Positions 55,706 to 64,000 of a DNA stretch of 64,000 bases are shown here, in pieces. Every line of letters begins with the position of its first letter. The first letter of the stretch is position 1. This DNA comes from Sphingomonas sp. SUN019 (GTDB taxonomy: Bacteria > Pseudomonadota > Alphaproteobacteria > Sphingomonadales > Sphingomonadaceae). Under the pieces are notes generated by a model. It searched no databases. It saw nothing but the letters and a program-made list of their open reading frames with translations, and had not been told where the DNA came from. A program made the position numbers and the translations under genes. The stretch is from NCBI RefSeq assembly GCF_024758705.1, contig NZ_CP096971.1, forward strand, positions 2,232,001 to 2,296,000, read 5' to 3'.

Positions 55706-56407
55706 ATGCGGGAGATCGTCTTCGATACCGAAACCACCGGTTTGAGCTTTTCCGGTGGCGACCGTCTGATCGAGATCGGGTGCGTCGAACTGGTCAACCG
55801 GATCGAAACCGGCCGCACCTTCCACGCTTATTACAACCCCGGCCGCCCGGTGCATCCCGAGGCGTTCGCGGTGCACGGCATTTCGGACGCATTCCTGTCG
55901 GACAAGCCATTCTTTCCGGCCGCGGTCGATGCGCTGATCGATTTCATCGCCGACGCCCCGCTTATCGCGCACAACGCCTCGTTCGACTGGGGATTCCTGA
56001 ACGGCGAACTCGGGCTGTGCGCGCGCGACGCGCTGTGCACGACGCGGATGGTCGACACGCTGGCGATCGCGCGGACGCGGCATCCCGGGGCGAAGCACTC
56101 GCTCGATGCGCTCTGCTCGCGCTACGGAATCGACCGTTCGCACCGTGTGCTCCACGGCGCGCTCCTCGACGCGCAACTGTTGGCGCAGGTGTACGTCGAA
56201 CTGACGGGCGGCCGCCAGATCGGGCTGGGGCTGGTCGCCGAGACGATCGCCGTTGCGCCCGTTTTCACCAACATCACACCATCGGTCCACCGTGCGCCGC
56301 GGGTCTTTTCGGCGACACCTGCGGAACTTGCCGCGCATCAAGCGTTCATGGGGAGGGTGAAGAATCCCGTCTGGGGGATTTCGCAAGCTACTGTGGCGTC
56401 CGGTTGA
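55706..56407 (+). CDS. dnaQ: DNA polymerase III subunit epsilon (proofreading exonuclease)
   Basis: 233 residues. Exo I VFDTETTGL (Asp6, Glu8), Exo II IAHNASFDWGFLN, Exo III SHRVLHGALLDAQLLAQVY: the DEDDh arrangement is intact. ATG at 55706. The coaE-dnaQ pair is a common alphaproteobacterial arrangement. Confidence 0.96.
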   Translation: MREIVFDTETTGLSFSGGDRLIEIGCVELVNRIETGRTFHAYYNPGRPVHPEAFAVHGISDAFLSDKPFFPAAVDALIDFIADAPLIAHNASFDWGFLNGELGLCARDALCTTRMVDTLAIARTRHPGAKHSLDALCSRYGIDRSHRVLHGALLDAQLLAQVYVELTGGRQIGLGLVAETIAVAPVFTNITPSVHRAPRVFSATPAELAAHQAFMGRVKNPVWGISQATVASG

Positions 56408-56459
56408 CGCCAGGCGCGCCCGCCGGTCCCGGCGGACGCCCATCAATGGAGAAGTACAT

Positions 56460-57044
56460 ATGGATATCCGGGTTTCTGGTCATCAGGTCGCTACTGGCGA
56501 TGCGCTCAAGGGCCACGTCGAGGACCGTCTCCAGGGTATCGCCGACAAGTATTTCTCGCGCGCGATCTCGGCCGAAGTGACGCTGGGCAAGGGGCCGCAC
56601 GATGCGGGCTTCAAATGCGACATCGTCGCGCACGTCATGAAGGGCCTGGTGCTGAAGGGCAGCAACGACGGCTATGACGCGCACCGCGCCTTCGACGGTG
56701 CGGCGGAGAAGATCGAGACCCAGTTGCGGCGCTATATGCGGCGGCTGAAGGACCGGCATTCGGCCCAGAACATGGAAGCGGTGGAGAGCGCCGCTTACGA
56801 TAATGCGGGATATACGTTGTTCGCGGAAACGCGCGACGAGGAGGAGGCGGGGGATTCGCCGCTGATCGTCGCCGAAACGCGTGTCGACGTGCCCGATGCG
56901 ACCGTGTCGGACGCGGTGATGATGCTCGACCTGCGCAACACCGCGGCGTTGTTGTTCAAGAATTCGGGGACGGGATCGTACAACATGGTCTATCGCCGCG
57001 GCGATGGCACGATCGGCTGGGTCGAACCGCAACGCGCCGACTGA
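56460..57044 (+). CDS. hpf: Ribosome hibernation promoting factor, long form
   Basis: 194 residues. N-terminal beta-alpha domain (MDIRVSGHQVATGDALKGHV, LGKGPHDAGFKCDIVAHV) that sits in the 30S decoding site, and a C-terminal dimerisation domain (VSDAVMMLDLRNTAALLFKN, YNMVYRRGDGTIGWVEP) that links two 70S particles. Length marks the long HPF. Just upstream of ptsN, as usual in proteobacteria. Confidence 0.95.
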   Translation: MDIRVSGHQVATGDALKGHVEDRLQGIADKYFSRAISAEVTLGKGPHDAGFKCDIVAHVMKGLVLKGSNDGYDAHRAFDGAAEKIETQLRRYMRRLKDRHSAQNMEAVESAAYDNAGYTLFAETRDEEEAGDSPLIVAETRVDVPDATVSDAVMMLDLRNTAALLFKNSGTGSYNMVYRRGDGTIGWVEPQRAD

Positions 57045-57066
57045 TTCCTCCTTTTTCGTTAGAGTA

Positions 57067-57552
57067 ATGATGTCCACCGATATCAGCGATCTGCTGTTTC
57101 CCGATCTCGTCGTCGTGGGGCTTACCGCGACGACGAAAAAGGCCTTGTTCCAGCAGGTCGGCGCACTGGCGGCACCGGTGCTGTCGTTGCAGGCCGAGGC
57201 GATCGCCGATGGTTTGGCGGCGCGCGAAAAGCTGGGGTCGACGGGCTTCGGCGGCGGCGTCGCGATTCCGCATGCGCGGATCGAGGGACTGGCGCGCATC
57301 GTCGTTATCGTCGCGCGGCTGGTGCGGGGAATCGAGTTTCGCGCGGTCGACGATGCGCCGGTCGATATCGTCGTCGCGATGCTATCGCCGCCGGACGCGG
57401 GCGCGGAGCATCTGAAGGCGCTGGCGCGCGTCTCGCGCCGCTTTCGCGACCGCAAGTTCGTCGAGAAGCTGCGCGGCGCGGGGTCAGTCGACGCCTTCTA
57501 CGCCCTGCTCACTGCGGATGATCTTGGAACTGGGCAGCGTGACGCGGCCTGA
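57067..57552 (+). CDS. ptsN: Nitrogen-type phosphotransferase EIIA component (EIIA-Ntr)
   Basis: 161 residues. Phosphorylated His69 lies in GFGGGVAIPHARIEGL. Participates in the regulatory PTS that senses nitrogen, potassium and carbon state. ATG at 57067 (a second ATG at 57070). The thioesterase gene starts inside its 3' end. Confidence 0.94.
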   Translation: MMSTDISDLLFPDLVVVGLTATTKKALFQQVGALAAPVLSLQAEAIADGLAAREKLGSTGFGGGVAIPHARIEGLARIVVIVARLVRGIEFRAVDDAPVDIVVAMLSPPDAGAEHLKALARVSRRFRDRKFVEKLRGAGSVDAFYALLTADDLGTGQRDAA

Positions 57553-57994
57553 AGGCGCAGCGGCGCATCACCGCGCGCTGGAGGCGTTGTACGCCGCAGC
57601 ACCGATCAACCGGTTCTTCGATTCGACGCTGGAGATCACCGCACCGGGCGAGGCGCGAATCCACTTCACCGTCGACCAGCGCCATTTTCACGCGGGCGGC
57701 GCGGCGCATGGGACGAGCTATTTCAAGATGCTCGACGATGCGGCTTTCTACGCCGCGAACAGCCTGGTCACCGATCGATTCCTGCTGACGACGCAGTTCA
57801 GCTTGTTGTTCACGCGCCCTCTGGGCGAGGGGCCGGTGACCGCGGAAGGGCGCTGGATCAGCGGGCAGCGCCGCGTGTTCGTCGCCGACGCGCGATTGAT
57901 CGCGGCGGACGGGGAGGAAGTGGCGCGCGGCACCGGCACGTTCATGCGCAGCCGGATCGCGCTGTCGGGTCTGCCCGGTTATCGCCTGCCATGA
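57518..57994 (+). CDS. Hotdog-fold thioesterase (PaaI-like)
   Basis: 158 residues. RHFHAGGAAHGTSYFKMLDD is the hotdog core, with AAFYAANSL and TTQFSLLFTRPLGEG strands following. Acts on an acyl-CoA substrate not identifiable here. The ATG at 57518 lies 35 bases inside ptsN. Confidence 0.86.
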   Translation: MILELGSVTRPEGAAAHHRALEALYAAAPINRFFDSTLEITAPGEARIHFTVDQRHFHAGGAAHGTSYFKMLDDAAFYAANSLVTDRFLLTTQFSLLFTRPLGEGPVTAEGRWISGQRRVFVADARLIAADGEEVARGTGTFMRSRIALSGLPGYRLP

Positions 57995-58326
57995 ACGCGC
58001 GGCTCCCAACACATCTGATCGTTGGGGCGCTGTTGCGGCGCACGAACAATGCAGGCGGGATGGGCGTGGTGCGCGCGCGGGGTGACGATCAGGGCGGAAT
58101 GATCCTGGTGATCGCCGACGATGGCGCGTCCGTGAAGGTGCTGGAACGCGGCCTTGGACCGGATGGAAACGATGCGCTCATCACATCTGGTCCGTCGAAC
58201 ATCAGCGGCGAATCGATTGAAGAATATTGGAAAAGACGCCGCGCGCGCGACCCCGATCTCTGGATAGTTGCTCTGGATACCCCGGACGCCGAACGGTTCG
58301 CCGCTGAAACGATCCTCGGTCATTGA
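57991..58326 (+). CDS. DUF1491 family protein
   Basis: 111 residues. RLPTHLIVGALLRRTNNAGGM, GMILVIADDGASVKVLERGLG and YWKRRRARDPDLWIVALDTP are the conserved DUF1491 blocks. Alphaproteobacterial, function unknown. ATGA overlap with the thioesterase gene. Confidence 0.88.
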   Translation: MNARLPTHLIVGALLRRTNNAGGMGVVRARGDDQGGMILVIADDGASVKVLERGLGPDGNDALITSGPSNISGESIEEYWKRRRARDPDLWIVALDTPDAERFAAETILGH

Positions 58327-58481
58327 CTGGTAACCGAGCGCAACGCACGTGACCGTCATTGGTTCAATGCGTTGTGCCGCTTCCGGGTGCGATCCGGTCG
58401 GTTACGCAGTCGGGGGGGATCCCGGCCGGTCGGTTAAACAGCGATCGCGTCCGCGCACCCACCGCACAAAATTGCTGGTTG

Positions 58482-59126
58482 ATGTCGTTCGTTTCCCGGG
58501 CCGTTATTTCCGCGGCCGTTTCCCTTTCCGTCCTCGGGCTCGCCGCACATAGCTCGGCCAGCCTTGCCGCCGAGGTCGAATATACCGTGATCCCTCAGCC
58601 GGTCGCCACCGCACTCCCGATTCCCGTCCCTGCGGTCATCACCCTTCCCGCGACCGCGCCTACCCCGGCTCCGAACGTCACTGCCGACGTGCAGGAGGAC
58701 GATGCGGTCGCTTATCCTACGCTGGCCGCTGCGGTCGCCGCCCAGGAGACCGCCGACGCCGACGACGAACAGCTCCGCTGCCTGGCGGGTGCGATCTATT
58801 ATGAATCGAAGGGCGAGCCGCTCGCAGGGCAACTCGCTGTCGCCGCGGTGATCCTGAACCGCGCGTCGTCGGGCCGCTTCGGCAAGACGCCATGCTCGGT
58901 CGTCACGCAGCGCGGGCAATTCTCGTTCGTGCGCGGCGGCCGTATCCCCGCAATCGACGCCAACCGCCCGTCGTACCGCACTGCGCTCGCCGTCGCGAAG
59001 GTCGCGATGGCCGATGCGTGGGACAGCGTTGCCGAGAAGGCCTTGTTCTTCCACGCGCGCCGCGTCTCGCCCGGCTGGAGCAAAGTGAAGGTCGCATCGA
59101 TCGGCAATCACGTTTTCTATCGCTGA
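58482..59126 (+). CDS. Cell wall hydrolase, SleB type
   Basis: 214 residues. N-terminal signal peptide or anchor (SFVSRAVISAAVSLSVLGLA), a Pro-rich linker, then the SleB/CwlJ hydrolase domain from ~100: CLAGAIYYESKGEPLAGQLA (catalytic-type Glu), VAAVILNRASSGRFGKTPC, KALFFHARRVSPGW. Cleaves peptidoglycan, probably as a lytic enzyme in the periplasm. ATG at 58482. Confidence 0.92.
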   Translation: MSFVSRAVISAAVSLSVLGLAAHSSASLAAEVEYTVIPQPVATALPIPVPAVITLPATAPTPAPNVTADVQEDDAVAYPTLAAAVAAQETADADDEQLRCLAGAIYYESKGEPLAGQLAVAAVILNRASSGRFGKTPCSVVTQRGQFSFVRGGRIPAIDANRPSYRTALAVAKVAMADAWDSVAEKALFFHARRVSPGWSKVKVASIGNHVFYR

Positions 59127-59147
59127 TAGTTTTCGCTGATTTTGGGG

Positions 59148-59163
59148 CGGGGTCTTCACCCCG
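59148..59163 (+). terminator. Hairpin downstream of the cell wall hydrolase gene
   Basis: CGGGGT-CTTC-ACCCCG, 6-bp stem with a UNCG-like tetraloop, 21 bases after the stop codon. The following bases are TTCGTGAAATG, so no strong T-run. Confidence 0.5.
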
Positions 59164-59178
59164 TTCGTGAAATGTTCT

Positions 59179-59209
59179 AAGGCGTGACGGGTTATGCTAG
59201 TCACGCCTT
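59179..59209 (+). promoter_or_regulatory. 10-bp hairpin with the mmcB start codon in its loop
   Basis: AAGGCGTGAC pairs perfectly with GTCACGCCTT; the 11-base loop contains the ATG (59194) of the mmcB frame. CTTCTTCTTG follows. Either it terminates the upstream gene or it hides the start region of mmcB. Confidence 0.6.
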
Positions 59210-59685
59210 CTTCTTGTCTGGACGATCCGGAATCGGCTCTCTGCGCCGCCGATGTCGCGCGCGGCGTGACGCGGATGTTGTTGCGGCATGAACTGGTGGC
59301 GATCGGGGAGGTGCCGCTCGACGGCGGCCGTCGCGCTGATCTGATGGCGCTGGACGCGCGCGGGCAGATCGTGATCGTCGAGATAAAGGTGTCGCGCGCC
59401 GACCTGCTCGGCGATGCGAAATGGCAGGATTACCTGGCGCATTGCGACCGCTTCTTCTGGGCGGTGCCGGCCGGGTTCGATGCGTCGCCGATCGATGGCG
59501 CGGCGTTTCTTCCGGAGCGGACCGGGCTGATCGTCGCGGATCGCTACGACGCGGCGGTGGTGCGAGAGGCGCGCACCGATCCGCTCCCCTCGCACGTCCG
59601 GAAACGCTGTACGTTAGCCTTCGCCCGCCGCGCGGCGCGGCGGTTGGTGGCGCTGTCCGATCCCGAGGCGGTCGCGCCGTTCTAG
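59194..59685 (+). CDS. mmcB: MmcB-family DNA repair nuclease-like protein
   Basis: 163 residues. Contains ALCAADVARGVTRMLLRHEL, GRRADLMALDARGQIVIVEI (acidic Asp and Glu of a PD-(D/E)xK-like core), KVSRADLLGDAKWQDYLAHC and HVRKRCTLAFARRAARRL, matching MmcB of Caulobacter, an SOS-linked repair factor. Start uncertain: the ATG lies in a hairpin loop, and CTG (59218) is a less likely alternative. Confidence 0.85.
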   Translation: MLVTPSSCLDDPESALCAADVARGVTRMLLRHELVAIGEVPLDGGRRADLMALDARGQIVIVEIKVSRADLLGDAKWQDYLAHCDRFFWAVPAGFDASPIDGAAFLPERTGLIVADRYDAAVVREARTDPLPSHVRKRCTLAFARRAARRLVALSDPEAVAPF

Positions 59686-59686
59686 A

Positions 59687-60289
59687 CTAGAATTTCGGCC
59701 CCGCGACCGCCCGCGGTGCGCGTTTTGGCTTTTCGTCGATCAACTTGGCAATCGCCGGAGCGCGCCCGTCGATCTTCGAATAGTCACGCGCGGAACGCCC
59801 TGCGACATTGTCGGTCTGGTCGGGATCGGCCCCCGCCGCCAGCAAGGCGCGGACCAGCGGTAGATCGCGCTTTTGCACCGCGCGGATCAGCGGGGTCTCG
59901 CCGCTCGAATTGCCGAGATTGACGTTCGCCTTGTCCAGGATCAGCACGTCGACTAGCGCATTCTGCCCGAACTGGACCGCGATCAGCATCGGCGTCTCGC
60001 CGCGCCCGTCGCGCAAATTCGGGTCGGCGCCGCGCGCCAGCAGATAGCGCAGGTACGATTCGTCGCCGCGCTTGATCACGATATGCAGCGCGCCTTCACC
60101 GGTTGTGATGTCGCGCGCGTCGATGATCCGCTGCCCTGGCTTGTCGAGCATCGCGATGACCTCGTCGCCTTTGGCGGCCTTCACCGCCTCGAGAAACTTG
60201 TAGCTTTGCGACTGCTGCTGGGCGGCGGCGGGAAGGGCGGACGCCGACAGCAGGAATGCGGCGGCGAGAAGGGCGGGGCGGATCGTCAT
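59687..60289 (-). CDS. Secreted ankyrin-repeat protein
   Basis: 200 residues. Signal peptide (LLAAAFLLSASALPAAAQ) then four ankyrin repeats from ~60 (TGEGALHIVIKRGDESYLRY, RGETPMLIAVQFGQNALVDV, SGETPLIRAVQKRDLPLVRA, NVAGRSARDYSKIDGRAPAI). It most likely mediates protein contact in the periplasm; partner unknown. Ends one base from mmcB's stop, convergent. Confidence 0.9.
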   Translation of the reverse strand: MTIRPALLAAAFLLSASALPAAAQQQSQSYKFLEAVKAAKGDEVIAMLDKPGQRIIDARDITTGEGALHIVIKRGDESYLRYLLARGADPNLRDGRGETPMLIAVQFGQNALVDVLILDKANVNLGNSSGETPLIRAVQKRDLPLVRALLAAGADPDQTDNVAGRSARDYSKIDGRAPAIAKLIDEKPKRAPRAVAGPKF

Positions 60290-60352
60290 ACTCGGCTACA
60301 AGGTCCATCGCTGTTGCGGTTCGCGGTCTAACAGATCAAGGCTGGCCATGCC

Positions 60353-60934
60353 ATGAACCTACGCTTCCTCGCCACCATGTTGTTGTTCGCGCCGCTGGCG
60401 TGCTCGCCCGGCAAACAGGCCGAACGCCCGCCGCTGGAAGGCGCGAAGCTGGGCGGCGATTTCGCGCTCACCGATCAGGACGGGCGACGGGTCACGCAGG
60501 CGGCGTTCTCGGGCAAATACCGCATCATGTACTTCGGTTATACCTTCTGCCCGGACGTCTGCCCGGTCGACGTGCAGAATATCGGCGCGGCGATGAAGTT
60601 GCTCGACAAGGACGAGCCCGCGCTGGCGGCGAAGATCGTCCCCGTCTTCGTCACGGTCGATCCCGCGCGCGATACCCCCGCGGTGGTCAAGCAATTCGTC
60701 CGCGCATTCCATCCGCGGATGGTCGGCCTGACCGGCACGCCCGCGCAGATCGCCGCCATCGCGAAGGAATATGCGATCTATTACGCGAGGGGCGCGGGGA
60801 CCGCGGACGGGTATATGATGGATCACAGCCGCCAGGCGTATCTGATGGACCCGAACGGCAAGCCGCTCGCGCTGCTGCCGCAGGATGGAACGCCGCAAGC
60901 CATTGTCGCCGAGATCAAGCGGTGGGCGACGTGA
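60353..60934 (+). CDS. SCO1/SenC family copper-binding protein
   Basis: 193 residues. Lipoprotein-type signal LLFAPLACSPGK, thioredoxin-like fold with copper Cys pair in YTFCPDVCPVDVQNIG and distal His in GYMMDHSRQAYLMDP. Involved in metallation of cytochrome oxidase CuA or thiol redox. Overlaps YcgN-type gene by 4 bases. Confidence 0.94.
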   Translation: MNLRFLATMLLFAPLACSPGKQAERPPLEGAKLGGDFALTDQDGRRVTQAAFSGKYRIMYFGYTFCPDVCPVDVQNIGAAMKLLDKDEPALAAKIVPVFVTVDPARDTPAVVKQFVRAFHPRMVGLTGTPAQIAAIAKEYAIYYARGAGTADGYMMDHSRQAYLMDPNGKPLALLPQDGTPQAIVAEIKRWAT

Positions 60935-61359
60935 AATATTGGGAAGACACGCCGCTCGAAAAGCTCGATCGCGGACAGTGGGAGTCGCTGTGCGACGGCT
61001 GCGGCAAATGCTGCATTCACAAGCTGGAGGATGAGGATACCGGCGAACTCGTCGCGACCAACGTCGCGTGCCGGCTGCTCGACCGGCGCAGCGGACTGTG
61101 CTCGAACTATCGCCACCGCCATGCCTATGTCGCTGAATGCGTGCGGCTGACGATGGACAACGTGCGCGACATCGACTGGCTGCCGCAGACCTGCGCGTAT
61201 CGACTGCGTGCGGCGGGCGAGCAATTGCCCGAGTGGCATTATCTGGTGTCGGGCGATCGCGAGGCGGTGCACCGCGCCGGGGAATCGGTGCGCGGGTGGA
61301 CGATCAGCGAGGACGATGCGGGTGATCTCGAGAACCATATGGTAGACCGCGAACTGTGA
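60931..61359 (+). CDS. YcgN-family cysteine-cluster protein (UPF0260)
   Basis: 142 residues. Cys-rich CDGCGKCCIHKLEDEDTGEL and CRLLDRRSGLCSNYRHRHAY, then WLPQTCAYRLRAAGEQLPEW, the invariant UPF0260 pattern; a metal cluster is likely. GTG at 60931 (KYWEDTPLEKL) is preferred over GTG 60922. Coupled to SCO by overlap. Confidence 0.9.
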   Translation: MKYWEDTPLEKLDRGQWESLCDGCGKCCIHKLEDEDTGELVATNVACRLLDRRSGLCSNYRHRHAYVAECVRLTMDNVRDIDWLPQTCAYRLRAAGEQLPEWHYLVSGDREAVHRAGESVRGWTISEDDAGDLENHMVDREL

Positions 61360-62054
61360 GCGTGGCGCTCGAGGTCGTCCGGCATCCGCAGGCGCGGCGC
61401 GCAAAGCTGTCGGTCGATCCGGCGAGTGGTCGGACGCGATTGGTGCTGCCGCCGCGCGCGTCGCTGAAGCGCGCGCTGGCCTGGGCCGAAACGCAGGCCG
61501 ACTGGATTTCGCAGCAGCATGAGCGATTGCCCGAGGCGCGGCCGTTCGCACCCGGCGCGGTGCTGCCGTTCGACGATGCGGCGCTGACGATCGACTGGGC
61601 GGAATCGTATCCCCGGCGCGTGACGCGTGATGGCGATCGGCTGCTCGTCGGCGGCCCCGCGGATATGGTCGCGCGACGCGTCGAGGCCTGGCTGAAGCGT
61701 GAGGCGCTTCGGCTCCTTGGCGAAGACACCGCTTACTACGCAGAACGCGCGGGCGTGTCGGTCGCGCGGGTCAGCGTTGGCGATCCGCGCGGGCGGTGGG
61801 GAAGCTGCGCGGCGTCGGGGACGGTCCGCTACAGTTGGCGCCTGGTGCTGGCCCCGTCAGCAGTCAGGCGCGCGACCGCGGCGCATGAAGTCGCGCACCG
61901 CGTCCATATGAACCATTCGCCCGCCTTCCACGCGCTGGTCGCCGAACTGTACGGCAGCGATCCAACGCCGCACCGCGCTTGGCTGAAGGCGCATGGCGCA
62001 GGCCTTCACTGGTTCGGGCGGTCTTCCTCAGGGGCGATTTCGCGCGAATCATAG
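61356..62054 (+). CDS. YgjP-like M48/WLM-type zinc metallopeptidase
   Basis: 232 residues. The zinc motif HEVAHRVHMNHSPAFHALV gives HExxH plus a later His, and RGRWGSCAASGTVRYSWRLV is the conserved strand before it. Function unknown; no signal peptide seen. GTG at 61356 overlaps the YcgN-type stop (GTGA). Its last 49 bases overlap the 3' end of the convergent PBP gene. Confidence 0.9.
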   Translation: MSVALEVVRHPQARRAKLSVDPASGRTRLVLPPRASLKRALAWAETQADWISQQHERLPEARPFAPGAVLPFDDAALTIDWAESYPRRVTRDGDRLLVGGPADMVARRVEAWLKREALRLLGEDTAYYAERAGVSVARVSVGDPRGRWGSCAASGTVRYSWRLVLAPSAVRRATAAHEVAHRVHMNHSPAFHALVAELYGSDPTPHRAWLKAHGAGLHWFGRSSSGAISRES

Positions 62055-64000
62055 GTCCGCGTGCGCGGAGCGTCGCGCACCGGATCGCGACCGGTGACCC
62101 GGTCGATCCAGTCCTGATCCATGCGTTGTTCGGGTTGACCCTGACGTTGTGGTTGGCGTTGCGGCGGGGCGGCGGGAATCGGATAGCCGTCCTCGTCGAC
62201 CTGCACCGGCGCGCGCTCGGCTTGAGGCGACGGGCGTTCGACTCCTTGACCGGGGACGAGCTGTTCGTCGACCGGCGCGCCCTGATCGCCGCCGACCGGA
62301 TTGCCGTCCTCATCGACGAACAGCCCGTTGTCGGGCTCGCCGAAATAGCTCTCCTCGTCCGGCTCCATCTGCCATTCTGGCAACGTCACCTGCGTATCGA
62401 ACTGCTCGATCGGGCGTTTGGCGACCGCGGCTTTCATGAATTGCGCAAAGGCTTGCGCAGGGGCCTGTCCGCCGCTGAGGCCGCCGACTGCGCGCGCGTC
62501 GTCGCGACCCATCCACACGCCGGTGGTGATGCCGCTGGAGAAGCCCAGGAACCAGCCGTCCTTCGACGAACTGGTCGTACCGGTCTTGCCCGCCACCGGC
62601 CGTCCGATCTGCGCCGAACGGCCGGTGCCGGTGGCGACCGCGGTTTGCAGGAGGTCGGTCATCTGCGCCGCGACATAGGGTGCGACCAGCACGCGGCTGC
62701 GATCGACCTCATGCTGATAGATTACTTCGTTGTTCGCGGTCACGCGCGTGATCCCGAACGGCGTTACCGCCACTCCCTTGTTGGCGACGCTGGCGAAGGC
62801 GCGGGTCATGTCGATCAGTCGCACGTCGGACGTGCCGAGGACCATCGATGGGTGGGTGTTGACCGCAGTCGTGATGCCGAAGCGCCGCGCCATGTCGGCG
62901 ACGGTCGCGAAACCGACCTGTTGCCCCAGCTTCGCCGCGATCGTGTTGAGCGAATAAGCAAACGCGGTGCGCAGCGTCACCTGGCCAGAATTGCGGCGTG
63001 AGCTGTTGCGCGGGGACCAGCCGTCGATAGTGACGGGTTCGTCGATCTCGGTGCTTTCGGGCGTCTTTCCGGCTTCCAATGCCGCAAGATAGACGAACAA
63101 TTTGAACGATGATCCCGGCTGACGTTCGGCCTGCGTCGCGCGATTGTAGATCGACGCGACGTAATCGCGGCCGCCGACCATCGCGCGTACCGACCCGTCG
63201 CGGTCGAGCGCAACCAGCGCGCCTTGCGTGCCCTTGGGTGAATTGGCGCGGATCGCGGCGTCGGCGGCGCGCTGCATCGACAGGTCGAGGGTGGTCCACA
63301 CCTCCAGCGGCTTTTCGGTCTCGTCGATCAGCAGGTCGAGTTGTGGCAGCGCCCAGTCGGTGAAGTAGCGCACGCTGTTCTGCTTCGGCTCGGGCGCGAG
63401 CTTCACCGCCTGCGGATCGGCCGCGCGCGCCTGCGTCGCGGTGATCGCGCCGGTGTCCTGCATCACCTGCAGCACCACCTGCGCGCGGTCGACCGCGGCC
63501 TGCGCATCGGCGGTGGGGGAGTAATTGGAGGGGGCTTTCACAAGCCCGGCGATGATCGCGGCCTCGGACAGTGTCAGTTCGTTCGCGCCGTGCCCGAAGA
63601 ACTTCCGCGCCGCGGCGTCGATGCCGTACGCGCCGCCGCCGTAATAGACCTTGTTCAAGTACAGTTCGAGAATCTGATCCTTCGAAAATTTGCGCTCCAT
63701 CGCCAGCGCGAGAATCCATTCGCGGAATTTCCGTCCGAATTTCTTCTGGTTGTTCAGGAACACGTTGCGCGCCAGCTGCTGCGTGATCGTCGATCCGCCC
63801 TGCGTCCAGCGCCCGCGGTCGTACCGGACCTTCACCGATCGCGCGACGCCGATCGGGTCGACGCCCAGATGGCTGCGAAAGCGGCGATCCTCGACCGCGA
63901 TCGTAGCGTCGCGCATCACGGCGGGAATGCGCGAATAGTCCAGCCAGTCGCCGTAGCTTGGCCCCATCGACACCAGCACGGTGCCGTCGGCGGCATGAAC
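62006..64000 (-). CDS. Class A penicillin-binding protein (PBP1A-like), N-terminal part beyond the window
   Basis: The frame is open to the window end, so the N terminus (membrane anchor) lies outside; ~664 C-terminal residues are seen. Transglycosylase signatures AVEDRRFRSHLGVD, GGSTITQQLARNVFLNN and KFGRKFREWILALAMERKF are followed by transpeptidase motifs SSFK (active Ser), SLN and KTGT. A Pro/Gln-rich tail (QPQRQGQPEQ) closes the protein. Convergent with the YgjP-like gene. Confidence 0.95.
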   Translation of the reverse strand, partial: VHAADGTVLVSMGPSYGDWLDYSRIPAVMRDATIAVEDRRFRSHLGVDPIGVARSVKVRYDRGRWTQGGSTITQQLARNVFLNNQKKFGRKFREWILALAMERKFSKDQILELYLNKVYYGGGAYGIDAAARKFFGHGANELTLSEAAIIAGLVKAPSNYSPTADAQAAVDRAQVVLQVMQDTGAITATQARAADPQAVKLAPEPKQNSVRYFTDWALPQLDLLIDETEKPLEVWTTLDLSMQRAADAAIRANSPKGTQGALVALDRDGSVRAMVGGRDYVASIYNRATQAERQPGSSFKLFVYLAALEAGKTPESTEIDEPVTIDGWSPRNSSRRNSGQVTLRTAFAYSLNTIAAKLGQQVGFATVADMARRFGITTAVNTHPSMVLGTSDVRLIDMTRAFASVANKGVAVTPFGITRVTANNEVIYQHEVDRSRVLVAPYVAAQMTDLLQTAVATGTGRSAQIGRPVAGKTGTTSSSKDGWFLGFSSGITTGVWMGRDDARAVGGLSGGQAPAQAFAQFMKAAVAKRPIEQFDTQVTLPEWQMEPDEESYFGEPDNGLFVDEDGNPVGGDQGAPVDEQLVPGQGVERPSPQAERAPVQVDEDGYPIPAAPPQRQPQRQGQPEQRMDQDWIDRVTGRDPVRDAPRTRTYDSREIAPEEDRPNQ

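Overview
This is a GC-rich alphaproteobacterial chromosome segment, most likely from Sphingomonas or a close sphingomonad. The signs are the gene order around hemE/ppsR/maf/aroE/coaE/dnaQ, the mnmE-mnmG-rsmG-parA-parB operon with palindromic parS sites, a large TonB-dependent receptor, an H+-pyrophosphatase, DUF3576/DUF1491/MmcB-type genes, and several dispersed palindromic repeat families. The window appears to contain the chromosome origin: an intergenic stretch with four DnaA boxes and an AT-rich patch sits between hemE and ppsR near 52.4-52.7 kb. The partition genes lie about 17 kb away at 33-37 kb.

Layout. 1-9.1 kb: thiolase tail, malate synthase G, rpiB-glyA-small membrane protein-nrdR, a GIY-YIG/TrmJ fusion bounded by repeats, then (minus strand) infA-maf-RNase E/G-like-yacG and tRNA-Phe. 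9.3-16.3 kb: accessory region with an MmeI-like restriction-modification gene split by a heptanucleotide tandem repeat, a TonB-dependent receptor, and a solitary HsdR-N-type nuclease. 16.6-22.3 kb: hppA, thiL, nusB, hisD, hisG. 22.3-31.7 kb: DUF2332, PilZ, AI-2E-type permease, a VHL-domain metallopeptidase, a UbiH-type hydroxylase, ftsK, a small gene pair with a retropepsin-like protein, dienelactone hydrolase and ogt. 31.7-37.2 kb: DUF6489-like, mnmE, mnmG, rsmG, parA, parB. 37.4-42 kb (minus): DUF3576 lipoprotein, leuS, lptE, holA. 42-49.4 kb: outer-membrane-like protein, ThiE-like, YggS, HAD, a lower-GC membrane protein, ribA, xth, lolA, TerC-like and ABM proteins. 49.5-52.4 kb (minus): hemE, hemJ, rho. 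52.7-64 kb: ppsR, maf, aroE, coaE, dnaQ, long hpf, ptsN, thioesterase, DUF1491, cell-wall hydrolase, mmcB, ankyrin protein, SCO, YcgN and YgjP-like proteins, and a class A penicillin-binding protein that runs off the end.

The most interesting signals are four. (1) The MmeI-like enzyme carries six copies of a 7-bp unit exactly where its reading frame breaks. Four or seven copies would restore a single long frame, so it looks like a phase-variable restriction-modification switch caught in the OFF state. (2) A GIY-YIG nuclease reading frame lies exactly between two inverted copies of a dispersed repeat, and is fused in frame through translated repeat DNA to a TrmJ-type RNA methyltransferase. This suggests a nuclease-associated repeat element analogous to REP/RAYT units. 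(3) A secreted HExxH metallopeptidase has a VHL beta-like domain. (4) Two parS sites are read in the same phase as Met-Phe-His-Val-Glu inside mnmG and rsmG. Genes are closely packed and many overlap by 1-4 bases, which implies operons. No CRISPR array, integrase or transposase was seen.
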